Notes: generated by a model from the sequence alone, not told the origin. A DNA stretch of 64,000 nucleotides from Hoeflea_A sp965204935 (GCF_965204935.1 NZ_CBDBFO010000002.1); one strand, 5' to 3'; positions 34,685 through 44,168 are shown, counted from the first letter of the stretch. Made by a program: numbers and translations.

Positions 34685-37674
34685 GCGGCGCAAATCGCAT
34701 TGCCGGCGCCGGTCGGCTGACACCCGCCAAGACGGTCCGTTTCACTTTCGACGGCGAAATCTACACGGGCCTTGAAGGCGATACGCTCGCCTCGGCGCTG
34801 ATCGCCAACGGCGTTCATCTCATGGGCCGTTCATTCAAATACCACCGGCCTCGCGGTGTGCTCGGCGCCGGTGCCGAAGAGCCGAACGCGCTTATGGGCA
34901 TCGAGCGCGACAAGTCAAGACGGCAGCCCAATGTGCGCGCGACAGTTCAGGAGGTGTTTGAAGGCATGACGGCGGTTTCGCAAAACCGCTGGCCGTCGCT
35001 TGGCTTTGACGTGGGCGCGGTCAATGATCTGTTGTCGCCGATTTTCGCGGCCGGTTTCTACTACAAGACCTTCATGTGGCCGAAGGCCGCGTGGCAGAAG
35101 CTCTACGAGCCGGTTATCCGGGCCGCGGCGGGGCTTGGCGTATCTCCCGATGAGGCGGACACCGATCACTATTCCAGCCGATACATCCATTGCGACGTCC
35201 TGGTCGTCGGCGGCGGCGTCGCGGGATTGTCCGCGGCACTTGCGGCCGCCCGGACGGGCGCGACGGTCATTGTCTGCGACGAGCAAGCCGATATGGGCGG
35301 CGCGCTTTCCTACGAGACGGGTGTCACGGTCAATGGCCAACCCGGATTCGACTGGGCGGCCGCCGCATCGAGAGACCTTGCCGCGATGGACAATGTGCGC
35401 GTCCTTACCCGCACGACCGCTTTCGGATACTACGCGCAGAATTTTGTCGGCCTAGCCGAGCGCGTGACCGATCACCTCGCCGATCCCGCAGCGGACATGC
35501 CGCGTGAACGGCTGTGGCAGGTGCGTGCAAAAAAGGTGATCCTGGCTGCCGGTTCCATAGAGCGGCACATGGTCTTTGCCAATAATGACCGGCCCGGCAT
35601 CATGCTGTCATCCGCGGCACGAAAATATCTCAATCATTATGGCGTTGCCGTTGGCGCAAAGATTGGCGTCTACACGGCGAATGATTCGGCCTATGAAACT
35701 GCTTTCGACCTGAAGCGTGCCGGTGTTTCCGTCGAGGCGGTCGTCGACTGCCGCGACCATCCGGGCGAGGGCCTTCTGGAAAGGGCCGCCGATCTCGGTA
35801 TCGAGGTCCTGACGGATCATTCGGTCATCAACACGTCCGGCGCGCGCCGTATCTCGGCAATGACCGTGAAGCGCAACCGCGGCGGAGGGAGCCGGTCGAT
35901 CGCCGTTGACGCGCTGATCATGTCGGCTGGCTGGACGCCGTCGGTGCACATGTTCTCACAATCGCGCGGCAAGGTCGCCTGGGACGCTGACACGGAGCGT
36001 TACCTGCCGGGCGAATACGCTCAGGATTGCGCCAGCGTCGGGGCGTGCAACGGCACGGACGGTTTGCAGGCAAGCATCGACGAGGCAGTCGCCGCCGGTC
36101 TGGCAGCCGGCAAGGCAACGGGCGGCAAACGGACGGCGAAGCCGAAAATTGCCGGCTCGGGCGCCGGAAACTGGTCCGGCGGCATGGCCGGCAGCGCCGC
36201 AGGCGCCGGGCCGGACACGACGGTCAAGGCCTTTGTCGATTTCCAGAATGACGTCACGGCCAAGGACATCCGCCTCGCCGTGCGCGAAGGCATGCATTCC
36301 ATCGAGCACGTCAAGCGTTTCACCACGAACGGCATGGCCTCCGACCAGGGCAAGACCTCGAATATCCACGGTCTGGCGATTGCCGCCGAGGCGCTCGGCC
36401 GTGACATGCCGGAAGTGGGCCTTACCACGTTTCGCCCGCCCTATACGCCGGTGACCTTCGGCTCGATTGTCAATCACGGCCGCGGCAAATTGTTCGATCC
36501 AGCCCGTAAGACACCGATGCATGCATGGGAAGAGGAACACGGTGCCGTGTTCGAGGATGTCGGCCAGTGGAAACGTGCCTGGTTCTACCCGCGCGCCGGC
36601 GAGGATATGCACGCCGCCGTCAACCGTGAATGCCGCACAGTGCGCGAGGTTGCCGGGCTGTTCGATGCGTCGACGCTTGGCAAGATCGAGGTCGTGGGCC
36701 CCGACGCCGCCAAGTTCCTGGATCTGATGTACACAAATGGCTGGCAGAAGCTGAAACCGGGACGCTGCAAGTACGGCATCATGCTGCGCGAGGACGGCTT
36801 CATCTATGATGACGGTGTCGTTGCCCGCATTGCAGAGGACCGCTTCCACGTCACAACGACCACCGGCGGCGCGCCACGCGTCCTCAACCATATGGAAGAC
36901 TACCTGCAGACCGAATTCCCCGATCTGGATGTGTGGTTGACGTCGACCAGCGAGCAATGGGCGGTGATCGCCGTGCAGGGCCCGAAGGCGCGCGAGATCA
37001 TCGCGCCGCTGGTTGAAGGCATCGATCTTTCGAATGAGGCGATGCCACATATGAGCGCGCGCGAGGGCAGGATCTGCGGCGTTCCGACAAGGTTGTTCCG
37101 GGTGTCCTTCACAGGTGAGGCGGGATTCGAGGTCAATGTTCCGGCCGATTACGGGCGCGCAGTGTGGGAGGCAATCTGGGAGAGAGCCGCGCCCCTTGGC
37201 GCCTGCGCCTACGGGACAGAGACGATGCATGTGCTGCGCGCGGAAAAGGGCTTCATCATCGTCGGGCAGGACACCGACGGGACAGTGACGCCGCAGGATG
37301 CCGGCCTTGCCTGGGCGATCGCCAAGAGCAAGCCTGATTTCGTCGGCATTCGTGGCCTGATGCGGCCGGACCTTGTGGCCGAGGGTCGCAAGCAGCTTGT
37401 CGGCCTGAAGACAAAGGATCCGAAAACGGTGCTGGAGGAAGGCGCCCAGGTCGTTGCCGATCCGAACCAGCCGGTACCGATGAAAATGCTCGGGCACGTC
37501 ACCTCCTCCTACTGGTCGGAAAACTGCGGGCATTCGATTGCCATGGCGTTGATCGCCGATGGGCGGGCGAGGGCGGGAGAAACGCTCTACGTGCCGATGC
37601 CGGACCGGACCATCGAGGTCGAGGTGACGGGGACTGTGTTCTTTGACGAGAAGGGGGAGCGGGTCAATGGCTAA
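34681..37674 (+). CDS. soxA: Sarcosine oxidase alpha subunit
   Basis: The 997-residue alpha subunit carries NAD and the tetrahydrofolate site. In order: an N-terminal ferredoxin-like domain with GRSFKYHRPRGVLGAG near residue 61; a pyridine-nucleotide domain with VLVVGGGVAGLSAALAAAR near 177 and ILAAGSIERHMVFANNDRPG; and, from about 600, a GcvT-like aminomethyltransferase domain (GLFDASTLGKIEVVGPDA, LRAEKGFIIVGQDTDG). Length and order match the family. It overlaps soxD by 4 and soxG by 8 bases. It makes 5,10-methylene-tetrahydrofolate, glycine and H2O2 together with SoxB, D and G. Confidence 0.95.
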   Translation: MSGANRIAGAGRLTPAKTVRFTFDGEIYTGLEGDTLASALIANGVHLMGRSFKYHRPRGVLGAGAEEPNALMGIERDKSRRQPNVRATVQEVFEGMTAVSQNRWPSLGFDVGAVNDLLSPIFAAGFYYKTFMWPKAAWQKLYEPVIRAAAGLGVSPDEADTDHYSSRYIHCDVLVVGGGVAGLSAALAAARTGATVIVCDEQADMGGALSYETGVTVNGQPGFDWAAAASRDLAAMDNVRVLTRTTAFGYYAQNFVGLAERVTDHLADPAADMPRERLWQVRAKKVILAAGSIERHMVFANNDRPGIMLSSAARKYLNHYGVAVGAKIGVYTANDSAYETAFDLKRAGVSVEAVVDCRDHPGEGLLERAADLGIEVLTDHSVINTSGARRISAMTVKRNRGGGSRSIAVDALIMSAGWTPSVHMFSQSRGKVAWDADTERYLPGEYAQDCASVGACNGTDGLQASIDEAVAAGLAAGKATGGKRTAKPKIAGSGAGNWSGGMAGSAAGAGPDTTVKAFVDFQNDVTAKDIRLAVREGMHSIEHVKRFTTNGMASDQGKTSNIHGLAIAAEALGRDMPEVGLTTFRPPYTPVTFGSIVNHGRGKLFDPARKTPMHAWEEEHGAVFEDVGQWKRAWFYPRAGEDMHAAVNRECRTVREVAGLFDASTLGKIEVVGPDAAKFLDLMYTNGWQKLKPGRCKYGIMLREDGFIYDDGVVARIAEDRFHVTTTTGGAPRVLNHMEDYLQTEFPDLDVWLTSTSEQWAVIAVQGPKAREIIAPLVEGIDLSNEAMPHMSAREGRICGVPTRLFRVSFTGEAGFEVNVPADYGRAVWEAIWERAAPLGACAYGTETMHVLRAEKGFIIVGQDTDGTVTPQDAGLAWAIAKSKPDFVGIRGLMRPDLVAEGRKQLVGLKTKDPKTVLEEGAQVVADPNQPVPMKMLGHVTSSYWSENCGHSIAMALIADGRARAGETLYVPMPDRTIEVEVTGTVFFDEKGERVNG

Positions 37675-38236
37675 TGCTGGTACTGCTTTGCCGCAATATC
37701 CGCTGGACGGCAGGGTTGCCGGTTCCGCTCAAGTGCACATTGCGCCTGCAGGGCCCGCGAGCAGGCTTGCGCTTCGCGCCCGGCCGAATGCCGTCGTGTC
37801 GCTTTCCAAGGCCCTCGCGGTCAAGCTGCCACAGAAGCCGAAGACATCGGCGGAGGGTACGGCTGCGAAGACGAAAAGCCGTCGGGCACTCTGGCTCGGG
37901 CCTGACGAGTGGCTGATTATCGACGAGAACGGCGCCGATCTGATGGCGGCTTGCCGGGATGCAGGCGGCACCTTCTCGGCTGTCGACGTCTCCAACCGCA
38001 ACACCGCGGTCATTGTGTCGGGTGCCGCCGCCGAGGCAGTGATCAGCGCTGGCTGCCCGCAAGACCTGTCGCTCAAGGTCTTTCCGGTCGGCGCTTGCGC
38101 CCGTACGCTCATGGGCAAAACGGAAATTGTCCTTTTGCGCGAGGAAGAGGACGTTTTCCGGGTCGAATGCTGGCGCTCATTCTCGGCCTATGCTTTCGCA
38201 TTTCTTGCCGAGGCGGCGCGCGATCCAATGGTGTAG
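37667..38236 (+). CDS. soxG: Sarcosine oxidase gamma subunit
   Basis: The 189-residue gamma subunit. It has the GcvT-like half-domain typical of SoxG: RALWLGPDEWLII near residue 84, DVSNRNTAVIVSGAAAE, CPQDLSLKVFPVGACARTLMGKTEIVL and a C-terminal RVECWRSFSAYAFAFL. The middle contains a lysine- and alanine-rich insertion (KLPQKPKTSAEGTAAKTKS) that is longer than in many homologues. The ATG at 37667 overlaps the soxA end and has GGGGGAG upstream. Last gene of the operon, followed by a terminator; purU, glyA and folate genes that often follow sox operons are absent here. Confidence 0.9.
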   Translation: MANAGTALPQYPLDGRVAGSAQVHIAPAGPASRLALRARPNAVVSLSKALAVKLPQKPKTSAEGTAAKTKSRRALWLGPDEWLIIDENGADLMAACRDAGGTFSAVDVSNRNTAVIVSGAAAEAVISAGCPQDLSLKVFPVGACARTLMGKTEIVLLREEEDVFRVECWRSFSAYAFAFLAEAARDPMV

Positions 38237-38323
38237 TCTTGTGCGTGGATTGTCTGGTTGGGCGCCGGCTTGTGCCGCGCCAGGCGCCCGCCGGTCTCTG
38301 CTCGCCCCAAAGCCCAGCGGGCT

Positions 38324-38361
38324 CATCGGATTGGCCTTACCCCCAACCAGTCCGATGTTTT
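38324..38361 (+). terminator. Intrinsic terminator of the sox operon
   Basis: CATCGGATTGG (38324-38334) pairs with CCAGTCCGATG (38347-38357) over 11 positions with one G-T pair, loop of 12 bases, followed by TTTT. It is 87 bases past the soxG stop. The AT-rich stretch beyond, up to 38480, is without genes. Confidence 0.65.
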
Positions 38362-38500
38362 GTCAAATATAGAAACCTGTTTTACAAATAGAAGTCACTC
38401 CTTATACTTTTATACAGTTTTTTTGCATTACAGAGAGCTTAGTAACCAGACTTCCAGTATTTTTGCTGATCCATACTGCAATTGCGGATTCTATAGGCGT

Positions 38501-39361
38501 TCAGGCGGTTCCGTCCGCAAAAAGATCCACGATCATGCGTTCCACGTCACGGACCGCCTTTGATCGCGCCTCGGGCCTGCGCGCCAGCGAAACGCTCAAC
38601 GTGCGCAGCGGCGGCATCCCTGCCTCGCGGCCGAGCACCCGAAGCCCGGCCTCCGCGTTTTCCGCCAGGCCGGCCGCAATGCCGATACCGGCCCGCGCCG
38701 CCGCCATCATGCCGCCGAAACTCTTGGTGCTCATCGCGACGCGATAGCGCCGCCCGGCCTGCTCCAGCGCGCCCTGGATCGTTCGGGCATAGTCGCTTCC
38801 TTCTCCCCATTTGATGATCGGCAAAGGATCGGCGTCATGAAGATCCACGACCTCGGGTCCGATCCAGACGGCCTCACGCGCAAACAGCGGCACGCTCTCC
38901 GGCATCCCCAGGGCGTCGCCGGCCAGCAGGGCAAGGTCAAGCCCGCTGTCGCGCAGACCGCCGATCAACTCGGGCGTGGCCTCCGTCCAGAGTGACAATT
39001 CAACCTCCGTCTCCAGCTTGCGTATCTCCGGCAGCAGCCGCCGGAGAATCGGCGTCAGGAAAATCTCGGACATTCCAAGTGCCACGCGGCCCGCACCGGA
39101 TGTCAGCGCGAAGGCCTCGCGTGCCCGGTCGTGGGCATTCAGCACGTCGCGCGCCGGGCCGAGGAGCCGCCGCCCTTCCTGTGTCAAACGCACGGCGCCG
39201 CTGCTGCGGTCGAAGACCGGCCGGCCGATCTCCGCCTCGAGTTTCTTGATCTGCTGGCTCACCGCGCTCTGCGTGCGCCCGACCTGCTGGCCGGCCGCGG
39301 TGAAGCTTCCCGTCTCGGTGATCGCCAGAAACGCTTTCAAAGAATCGATATCCATGCCCAT
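38501..39361 (-). CDS. LysR family transcriptional regulator
   Basis: A 286-residue LysR regulator. Helix-turn-helix at residues 18-37 (GSFTAAGQQVGRTQSAVSQQ), linker helix, and effector-binding domain from about residue 92 (GRVALGMSEIFLTPILRRL). It is divergent from the GNAT gene with 86 bases between the starts, and an inverted repeat sits in that gap. This LysR subtype is frequently placed next to small transporter or acetyltransferase genes; the likely target here is the GNAT gene and the regulator's own gene. Two ATGs two codons apart are possible starts; the first is given. Confidence 0.9.
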   Translation of the reverse strand: MGMDIDSLKAFLAITETGSFTAAGQQVGRTQSAVSQQIKKLEAEIGRPVFDRSSGAVRLTQEGRRLLGPARDVLNAHDRAREAFALTSGAGRVALGMSEIFLTPILRRLLPEIRKLETEVELSLWTEATPELIGGLRDSGLDLALLAGDALGMPESVPLFAREAVWIGPEVVDLHDADPLPIIKWGEGSDYARTIQGALEQAGRRYRVAMSTKSFGGMMAAARAGIGIAAGLAENAEAGLRVLGREAGMPPLRTLSVSLARRPEARSKAVRDVERMIVDLFADGTA

Positions 39362-39363
39362 TA

Positions 39364-39394
39364 GAATTTCTTATTTACATGAGAAAGTAAATTC
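39364..39394. promoter_or_regulatory. Possible LysR operator between divergent genes
   Basis: GAATTT (39364-39369) and AAATTC (39389-39394) are inverted copies in an AT-rich stretch just upstream of the LysR start. Position and symmetry suit autoregulation, but the arms are short. Confidence 0.4.
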
Positions 39395-39447
39395 GTTTGC
39401 GAAATGAGCTGTTCTGTTGGCATCCTCGAATGCGAAGAGGACACCCC

Positions 39448-40062
39448 ATGACACCGGCTCTTACACACCGCCTCGCCCGGCCCGGAGACTTCGATGCCCT
39501 TATGGACCTTCAGCAGCGCGCAACTCTTGGACTGAGTGGTGACCACTATGACCTGGATGCCATGCGCCTGGCCCTGGTCGAGGTGCCGATCCTGACACGC
39601 GATCTGATCGACGACGGCCATTACCACGTCCTTACCGACGCAAAGGGTGCGATCCTTGCCGGCGGGGGCTGGTCACGTCGCGCTCCCGGTCACGCGGCGG
39701 CTTCGGGCGAAAACGCTGAGTCGCTGGCGCCCGACCAGGCGCTGGTCCGGGCGGTCAACGTCGACCCGGCCATGGCCCGCAGGGGGCTTGGTTCCCGGAT
39801 CATGGCGATCATCGAAGCCGATGCCGTCGCCCAGGGCCACCGCCACCTTCTGCTGACGGCCACGCTGCCCGGCAAACTTCTTTATCTGCGTCTTGGCTAT
39901 CGCGTGCTTCACCCGGTCGAAGGGCGGTTATCCAATGGCTATGTCGTTCGCCTCTGTGCAATGGAGAAAGTGCTTTTGCCGGATCTCGGCAAAGCCACGG
40001 GAAACCCCCTGCAAGGCCTTGACGTTAAGAGCCCGAATGCGGATGCAATTGCCGGAAACTGA
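39448..40062 (+). CDS. GNAT family N-acetyltransferase
   Basis: A 204-residue protein with the GNAT acetyl-CoA binding core: RAVNVDPAMARRGLGSRIM near residue 106 carries the R/Q-x-x-G-x-G/A pyrophosphate loop (RRGLGS), and ATLPGKLLYLRLGYRVL near 144 is the C-terminal motif B region. The substrate is unknown. The ATG at 39448 has AGAGGA at good spacing; the frame extends upstream to 39397 through the regulatory gap and is rejected. The last 30 residues are poorly conserved in appearance. Likely controlled by the divergent LysR protein. Confidence 0.83.
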   Translation: MTPALTHRLARPGDFDALMDLQQRATLGLSGDHYDLDAMRLALVEVPILTRDLIDDGHYHVLTDAKGAILAGGGWSRRAPGHAAASGENAESLAPDQALVRAVNVDPAMARRGLGSRIMAIIEADAVAQGHRHLLLTATLPGKLLYLRLGYRVLHPVEGRLSNGYVVRLCAMEKVLLPDLGKATGNPLQGLDVKSPNADAIAGN

Positions 40063-40370
40063 GTTCGCCCGGTTTTGGCAAGGCGAAAACATGTTGAAGG
40101 TTGAACACCTTCTGCCCAACCCAATACGTTGGATTGAAATGTCGGCATTGCGGACGAAACCGACGGTCCTGGTTGAGCTGCCGGTATCTGCTTTGCCCGG
40201 TTTGCGACCGCAATGAAATGGACCTCAGGTCGTCTGCCTGGGCGGGCGGAATATTCCTACGGGAATTTCAAGCTGTTTACTGCGACATGATTTGGTTGCT
40301 CATTCGCTCATCCTGCATCGAAGGTTATCAGCCTTGCGAAAGGGCTTCGCAAACAGCAAATCGCATCGTA
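40063..40370. other. Gap before the nucleotide cyclase gene
   Basis: These 308 bases hold no convincing gene. The cyclase frame stays open back to 40101 and would encode two CxxC pairs, but composition and lack of a ribosome-binding site argue against translation. A short segment around 40138-40210 resembles the kind of intergenic repeat that produces small hypothetical proteins in rhizobia. Confidence 0.45.
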
Positions 40371-42380
40371 ATGTCGGGCATGGCGCTCAAGAAGAGTATC
40401 TCCACGCGGTTCAATTTCGCGCTATTACTTATCGTTGCTGTCTTAATGGCAGTGTTCTCAGCCATTGCCGCTTCTATCACTTCGCAGCGCATCCTTCTTG
40501 AATTGGATGAAAAGCTGTCAAATTACCTGCAGCTGTCCGCCACTGCCCTCGAACAACCATTGTGGAACTTCGACAACGAGGTTGTCGAAGGGTTCATCGA
40601 GTCGCTCATGCAGGACAATGCCGTTGTCTTCGCCAATGTGGTCTCCGGCGACGGATCCGAGATCGAGGAGGTCCAGCCGGGCATAGAAAAGACCTCTTTC
40701 GAGGACTTCTCAAGCTCGGATGAATACACGGCGGGCACCGGGGAGATTCAACGGAGCGGGCAGACCATCGGGAGCATCAAACTGGTCCTTTCCCACGCCG
40801 AAGTAAGATCACAGATCGCCGCTGAACGCTGGGCCATTGCCATCCTTGCGCTGGCCGTTCTGGGCACGGTCACTGTCGCCTCGATCCTGATTTCCCGTAT
40901 CTACATCGCCAGACCCCTGGATCGTTTGTCGCAGTCCGCAATTGCGATTGGAAAAGGTGACCTTGAGGCCAAAATTGACGTTAGTGGCCAAGACGAGATC
41001 GGCACTCTGGCTCGTCGTTTCGATGAGATGCGCAACTCCATAGGTCGTCTTGTCGCCGATCTCAATACCTCGAAGGCGAAGCTACAGGATGCCAATCTCA
41101 AACTGGAAGAGCGGGTCAAACAACGTACGAAGGAGGTTATGACGGCGCAGCAGAAGCTGATCGATGCAATTGAATCAACCTCTGAAGGATTTGCCTTTTT
41201 TGACGCGGATGACCGTCTTGTCCTGCACAATGAGCGCTACCAGACACTGCTGTATGGTGGGACCGAGATTGAGATCAAAGCTGGCATGCCGTTTGAGGAT
41301 ATCGTGCGGGCAGGTATTGAACGCGGCTTGATTACGGTTGAGGACAACGATGTCGAAGCATTCGTTGCCAAACGTATCGCGCAACATCAAAACCCAGGAG
41401 AGCCGATCCTCCAGCGTCGCGGCGATGACTTCTGGCTTCAGATAAGTGAGCAAAAGACCAGCGACGGTGGCACGGTGTCGGTCTTCAGCGATGTCTCGGA
41501 ACTCAAGAACCGGGAAGCCGACCTTACGGAAAAGACCCAGGCGCTGGAGCACCTGTCCAACCAGTTGGCCAAGTATCTCTCTCCACAAGTCTACGAATCC
41601 ATCTTCAGCGGCAAACAGGACGTTGTCGTTGCTTCTGCGCGCAAGAAACTCACGGTGTTCTTCTCCGACATTGTCGGCTTCACCGAGACCGCGGAGCAGA
41701 TGGAGGCAGAGGAACTGACTGCGGTTTTGAACAATTACCTGACTGAGATGTCAAAGATCGCGATGGCCCATGGTGCGACGATCGACAAGTACATTGGCGA
41801 TGCAGTACTGGCTTTCTTCGGTGACCCCGAGTCCAAGGGGGTCCGTCAGGATGCCATCGCCTGCGCCAAGATGGCGGTCGCCATGTCCGAGCGCCTCGCG
41901 CAGCTGCGCGAGGAGTGGCATAACAACGGGATCCTGTGGCCTCTTGAGGTGCGCATGGGCATCCATACCGACTATTGCACCGTTGGCAATTTCGGCAGCG
42001 ACAGCCGGATGGATTACACCATCATAGGACGCGGCGTGAACGCCGCCGCACGGCTGCAATCGGCTGCGGAACCGGGAAAGATCCTGATGTCCTACGCGAC
42101 TTACGCGCAGGTGAAGCAAGAGATACCCTGCATCGCCAAGGGACAGGTCGAGGTCAAAGGGATCAGCAATCCCATAGATGTCTATGAGGTGGACAACGGC
42201 ACAGCTGCACCGGTCAGCATATCTGCGCAAAAGCTTCTGAGCGACGAACTCGATGATCTCGGAATAGACAGCATGAGCGTGACCGAGAAACGAAAATTCG
42301 AAAGCATCCTTGCGGGGTTGCTGAAGCGGTTACACGACAGTGCGGAGCAAACCGAAACCAAAGGACCGCGTAAGCCCTAG
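40371..42380 (+). CDS. Membrane class III adenylate/guanylate cyclase with HAMP and PAS domains
   Basis: A 669-residue sensor cyclase. Helix 1 (about 14-37) and helix 2 (about 154-176) enclose a 115-residue periplasmic domain. A HAMP domain, a coiled coil and a PAS-like domain (ESTSEGFAFFDADDRLVLHN near 264) lead to the catalytic domain from about 420. The catalytic residues are intact: metal aspartates in FFSDIVGFTE and IGDAVLAFFGD, the purine-selecting aspartate in MDYTIIGRG as in adenylate cyclases, and Asn and Arg in VNAAARLQ. It should therefore make cAMP in response to a periplasmic or PAS signal. The start is uncertain; ATG 40371 or 40380 gives the sensible N-terminus. Its stop overlaps that of a binding-protein gene. 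Confidence 0.9.
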   Translation: MSGMALKKSISTRFNFALLLIVAVLMAVFSAIAASITSQRILLELDEKLSNYLQLSATALEQPLWNFDNEVVEGFIESLMQDNAVVFANVVSGDGSEIEEVQPGIEKTSFEDFSSSDEYTAGTGEIQRSGQTIGSIKLVLSHAEVRSQIAAERWAIAILALAVLGTVTVASILISRIYIARPLDRLSQSAIAIGKGDLEAKIDVSGQDEIGTLARRFDEMRNSIGRLVADLNTSKAKLQDANLKLEERVKQRTKEVMTAQQKLIDAIESTSEGFAFFDADDRLVLHNERYQTLLYGGTEIEIKAGMPFEDIVRAGIERGLITVEDNDVEAFVAKRIAQHQNPGEPILQRRGDDFWLQISEQKTSDGGTVSVFSDVSELKNREADLTEKTQALEHLSNQLAKYLSPQVYESIFSGKQDVVVASARKKLTVFFSDIVGFTETAEQMEAEELTAVLNNYLTEMSKIAMAHGATIDKYIGDAVLAFFGDPESKGVRQDAIACAKMAVAMSERLAQLREEWHNNGILWPLEVRMGIHTDYCTVGNFGSDSRMDYTIIGRGVNAAARLQSAAEPGKILMSYATYAQVKQEIPCIAKGQVEVKGISNPIDVYEVDNGTAAPVSISAQKLLSDELDDLGIDSMSVTEKRKFESILAGLLKRLHDSAEQTETKGPRKP

Positions 42381-43141
42381 TTGGTCGGAATGCCGTCCTC
42401 GACCGCGTATTTCTGTTTCAGGCTTTCAATCTGATCGCCATGGCTCTTCAGGAAGGCATTGAATTCCTCGATCAGCTCGGGCCGGTTGACCGAAGCCAGA
42501 TGCCGCGTGGCCCGCACATGCGGGATGCTTTCATCAAAGACCAGACCGCCAGGCTTCTTCAAGACGTTCTTGAGGTAGTACTGGCTGGTCGCTACGTTGG
42601 AGTAAGCCCCGTCATTTCGACCGAACATGGTTTGCTTGAGCAAGCCCGCGTAATCGTTGTTCTCGGCCAGCTTCACGTCCCCTGCCTCGATGCTCTCCTG
42701 ATAGCCGATCGCTGTCCAGCCCGCGACAAGGCCAAGGGACTGGATGCGATCTACAGGTTTTCCCTTGTCTTCCGGGCGCACCATCACGCCGTTAACGTAA
42801 TTCACCACGGGATCGCTGTAGACGATTTTCGCATCCTTTTTTACCGACAGCGCCCATTTCGGGTTGTCCGGATATTTCAAGTCGCCGGCCCCGGAAGAGA
42901 ATTCAAAATGCAGCCTCTTTACCGGCAGGGCAACGTAGTCGAAAGTGTAGCCGCGATGCGCCGCGAAAAGGTCGAGAAGCTCCCGGTTAAAACCCTGGTA
43001 ATCAGCATCTTGATAGGAAGAGTAGGGTGGTAGGGACGGATAATCCTGAACCAGGACCGTATACTTGGTTTCTGCAAATGCTGGCCTGTTCAATGCGAGA
43101 AGGACCAGAAGCACCCATCCGACAATAAGCTGTGGTTTCAT
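42377..43141 (-). CDS. Periplasmic solute-binding protein (SBP_bac_3-like)
   Basis: A 254-residue secreted protein with a clean signal peptide (ending near RPAFAETK). The mature part begins YTVLVQDYPSLPPYS and continues YQGFNRELLDLFAAHRGY, the usual start of a type 2 periplasmic binding protein for amino acids or similar ligands. No ABC permease or ATPase gene is next to it. It is tail-to-tail with the cyclase gene with overlapping stops. A solo binding protein beside a membrane sensor cyclase may act as its periplasmic ligand reader, or it may be a stray relative of a transport system. The ligand is unknown. Confidence 0.8.
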   Translation of the reverse strand: MKPQLIVGWVLLVLLALNRPAFAETKYTVLVQDYPSLPPYSSYQDADYQGFNRELLDLFAAHRGYTFDYVALPVKRLHFEFSSGAGDLKYPDNPKWALSVKKDAKIVYSDPVVNYVNGVMVRPEDKGKPVDRIQSLGLVAGWTAIGYQESIEAGDVKLAENNDYAGLLKQTMFGRNDGAYSNVATSQYYLKNVLKKPGGLVFDESIPHVRATRHLASVNRPELIEEFNAFLKSHGDQIESLKQKYAVEDGIPTN

Positions 43142-43513
43142 GAAGCGCTGACCCTCAAGGCTGCGTTTGTCCTAATTGGTGATACATCGCCGCACCGAAG
43201 GCGTGTGGTGTGCCGTGTCCCCAAAATGTCGATATGCAGTGGTGAAAACAAAAGTCAGTTTGCTTTCCAATGTCAAGCACCTCAATGGCTGCTCGCGTTG
43301 CCCGAAGGGGCAGAGCTTGGCGGCCTCACGCAGAAAACGGCGAGGCGAAGGCCTTCAGAATCAAGGACATTGCCAGGCCGACAGGCAGGATCGATGTCAT
43401 CATTCGTCATTTCGACGTTGCCAGGGCGCGGTCAAGCATTTGGGAGATCCGGGCCCGGTACCGCCGCTCGCCGCTGAGCCGACGGGCGTCAGCATTGTCG
43501 CACGACCCGGTCG
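43142..43513. other. Gap without a recognised gene
   Basis: These 372 bases lie downstream of the MaoC gene and upstream of the binding-protein gene. Several open frames cross it but none has a start signal or protein-like pattern. It may hold the binding protein's promoter and possibly decayed coding sequence. No terminator hairpin with a T run was seen. Confidence 0.45.
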
Positions 43514-44017
43514 CTATTCCGCTGAAGCGCGCTGCCGTTCGGGATGGTCGTCGGGATCGAAGCGGATGATGGTCAGCCATTCGGCGGTGATTGCCGGTTT
43601 CTGCTCTTCCTTGATCTCGACGGTGACATGGTTGGTCAGCATCACCATGTCAGCTCCGCGATAGCGCCGTTCCTTCAGCACGAAGCGGCCGCGCACATGC
43701 GAGCCGCTTTTGACCGGCGTAAGGAAGCGTATCTTGTTGAAGCCGTAGTTGATGCCCATCTTCTTTTCGCGCACATCCGGCATGCAGTCATAGTTCATTG
43801 CAGACAGAAGCGATAAAGACAGAAAGCCATGCGCGATGGTGCCGCCGAACGGTGTTTCCGCCTTGGCCCTCTCCGGATCGACATGGATGAACTGATGGTC
43901 ATGCGTCGCATCGGCGAACATGTCGATGGTTTTCTGATCGACCCGGATCCAATCCGAAACACCGAGTTCCGTGCCAATCAGATCGTCCAGCTCCATAAGC
44001 GAAATAACACGCGGCAT
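43514..44017 (-). CDS. MaoC-like (R)-specific enoyl-CoA hydratase family protein
   Basis: A 167-residue single hot-dog domain protein. The hydratase motif is intact: FADATHDHQFIHVDPERA near residue 34 supplies the catalytic Asp and His, with GGTIAHGFLSLSLLSAM as the following core helix. The family hydrates trans-2-enoyl-CoA to (R)-3-hydroxyacyl-CoA in fatty acid or polyhydroxyalkanoate metabolism; a stand-alone copy like this is usually called a MaoC family dehydratase. ATG 44017 follows GGGGGG at usable spacing; a GTG three codons earlier is too near that site. It lies downstream of the PGM1-like gene on the same strand, 150 bases apart, with no obvious functional tie. Confidence 0.87.
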   Translation of the reverse strand: MPRVISLMELDDLIGTELGVSDWIRVDQKTIDMFADATHDHQFIHVDPERAKAETPFGGTIAHGFLSLSLLSAMNYDCMPDVREKKMGINYGFNKIRFLTPVKSGSHVRGRFVLKERRYRGADMVMLTNHVTVEIKEEQKPAITAEWLTIIRFDPDDHPERQRASAE

Positions 44018-44168
44018 TGTGCTCACGACCCCCCAATTTTATTGGTTTGCCCTTTCCTTATACGTCCACGGTCCGCAGGAAAAGGGTGTCGTGCCGCCTT
44101 AAGGTTGCTGAATGGGAATTTTTCAAGCCACTGTCACGCTTCGGCAAGCAAAGGCGCGGCCAAACGGA

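Noticed and set aside
35956..37533. 525-residue minus-strand open frame opposite soxA
   Set aside because: Antisense to a clear family member (SoxA), no motif, no ribosome-binding site.
40101..40370. In-frame extension of the cyclase with two CxxC pairs, like a zinc ribbon
   Set aside because: No start signal, poor protein-like composition, and the membrane helix expected at the N-terminus begins after 40371.
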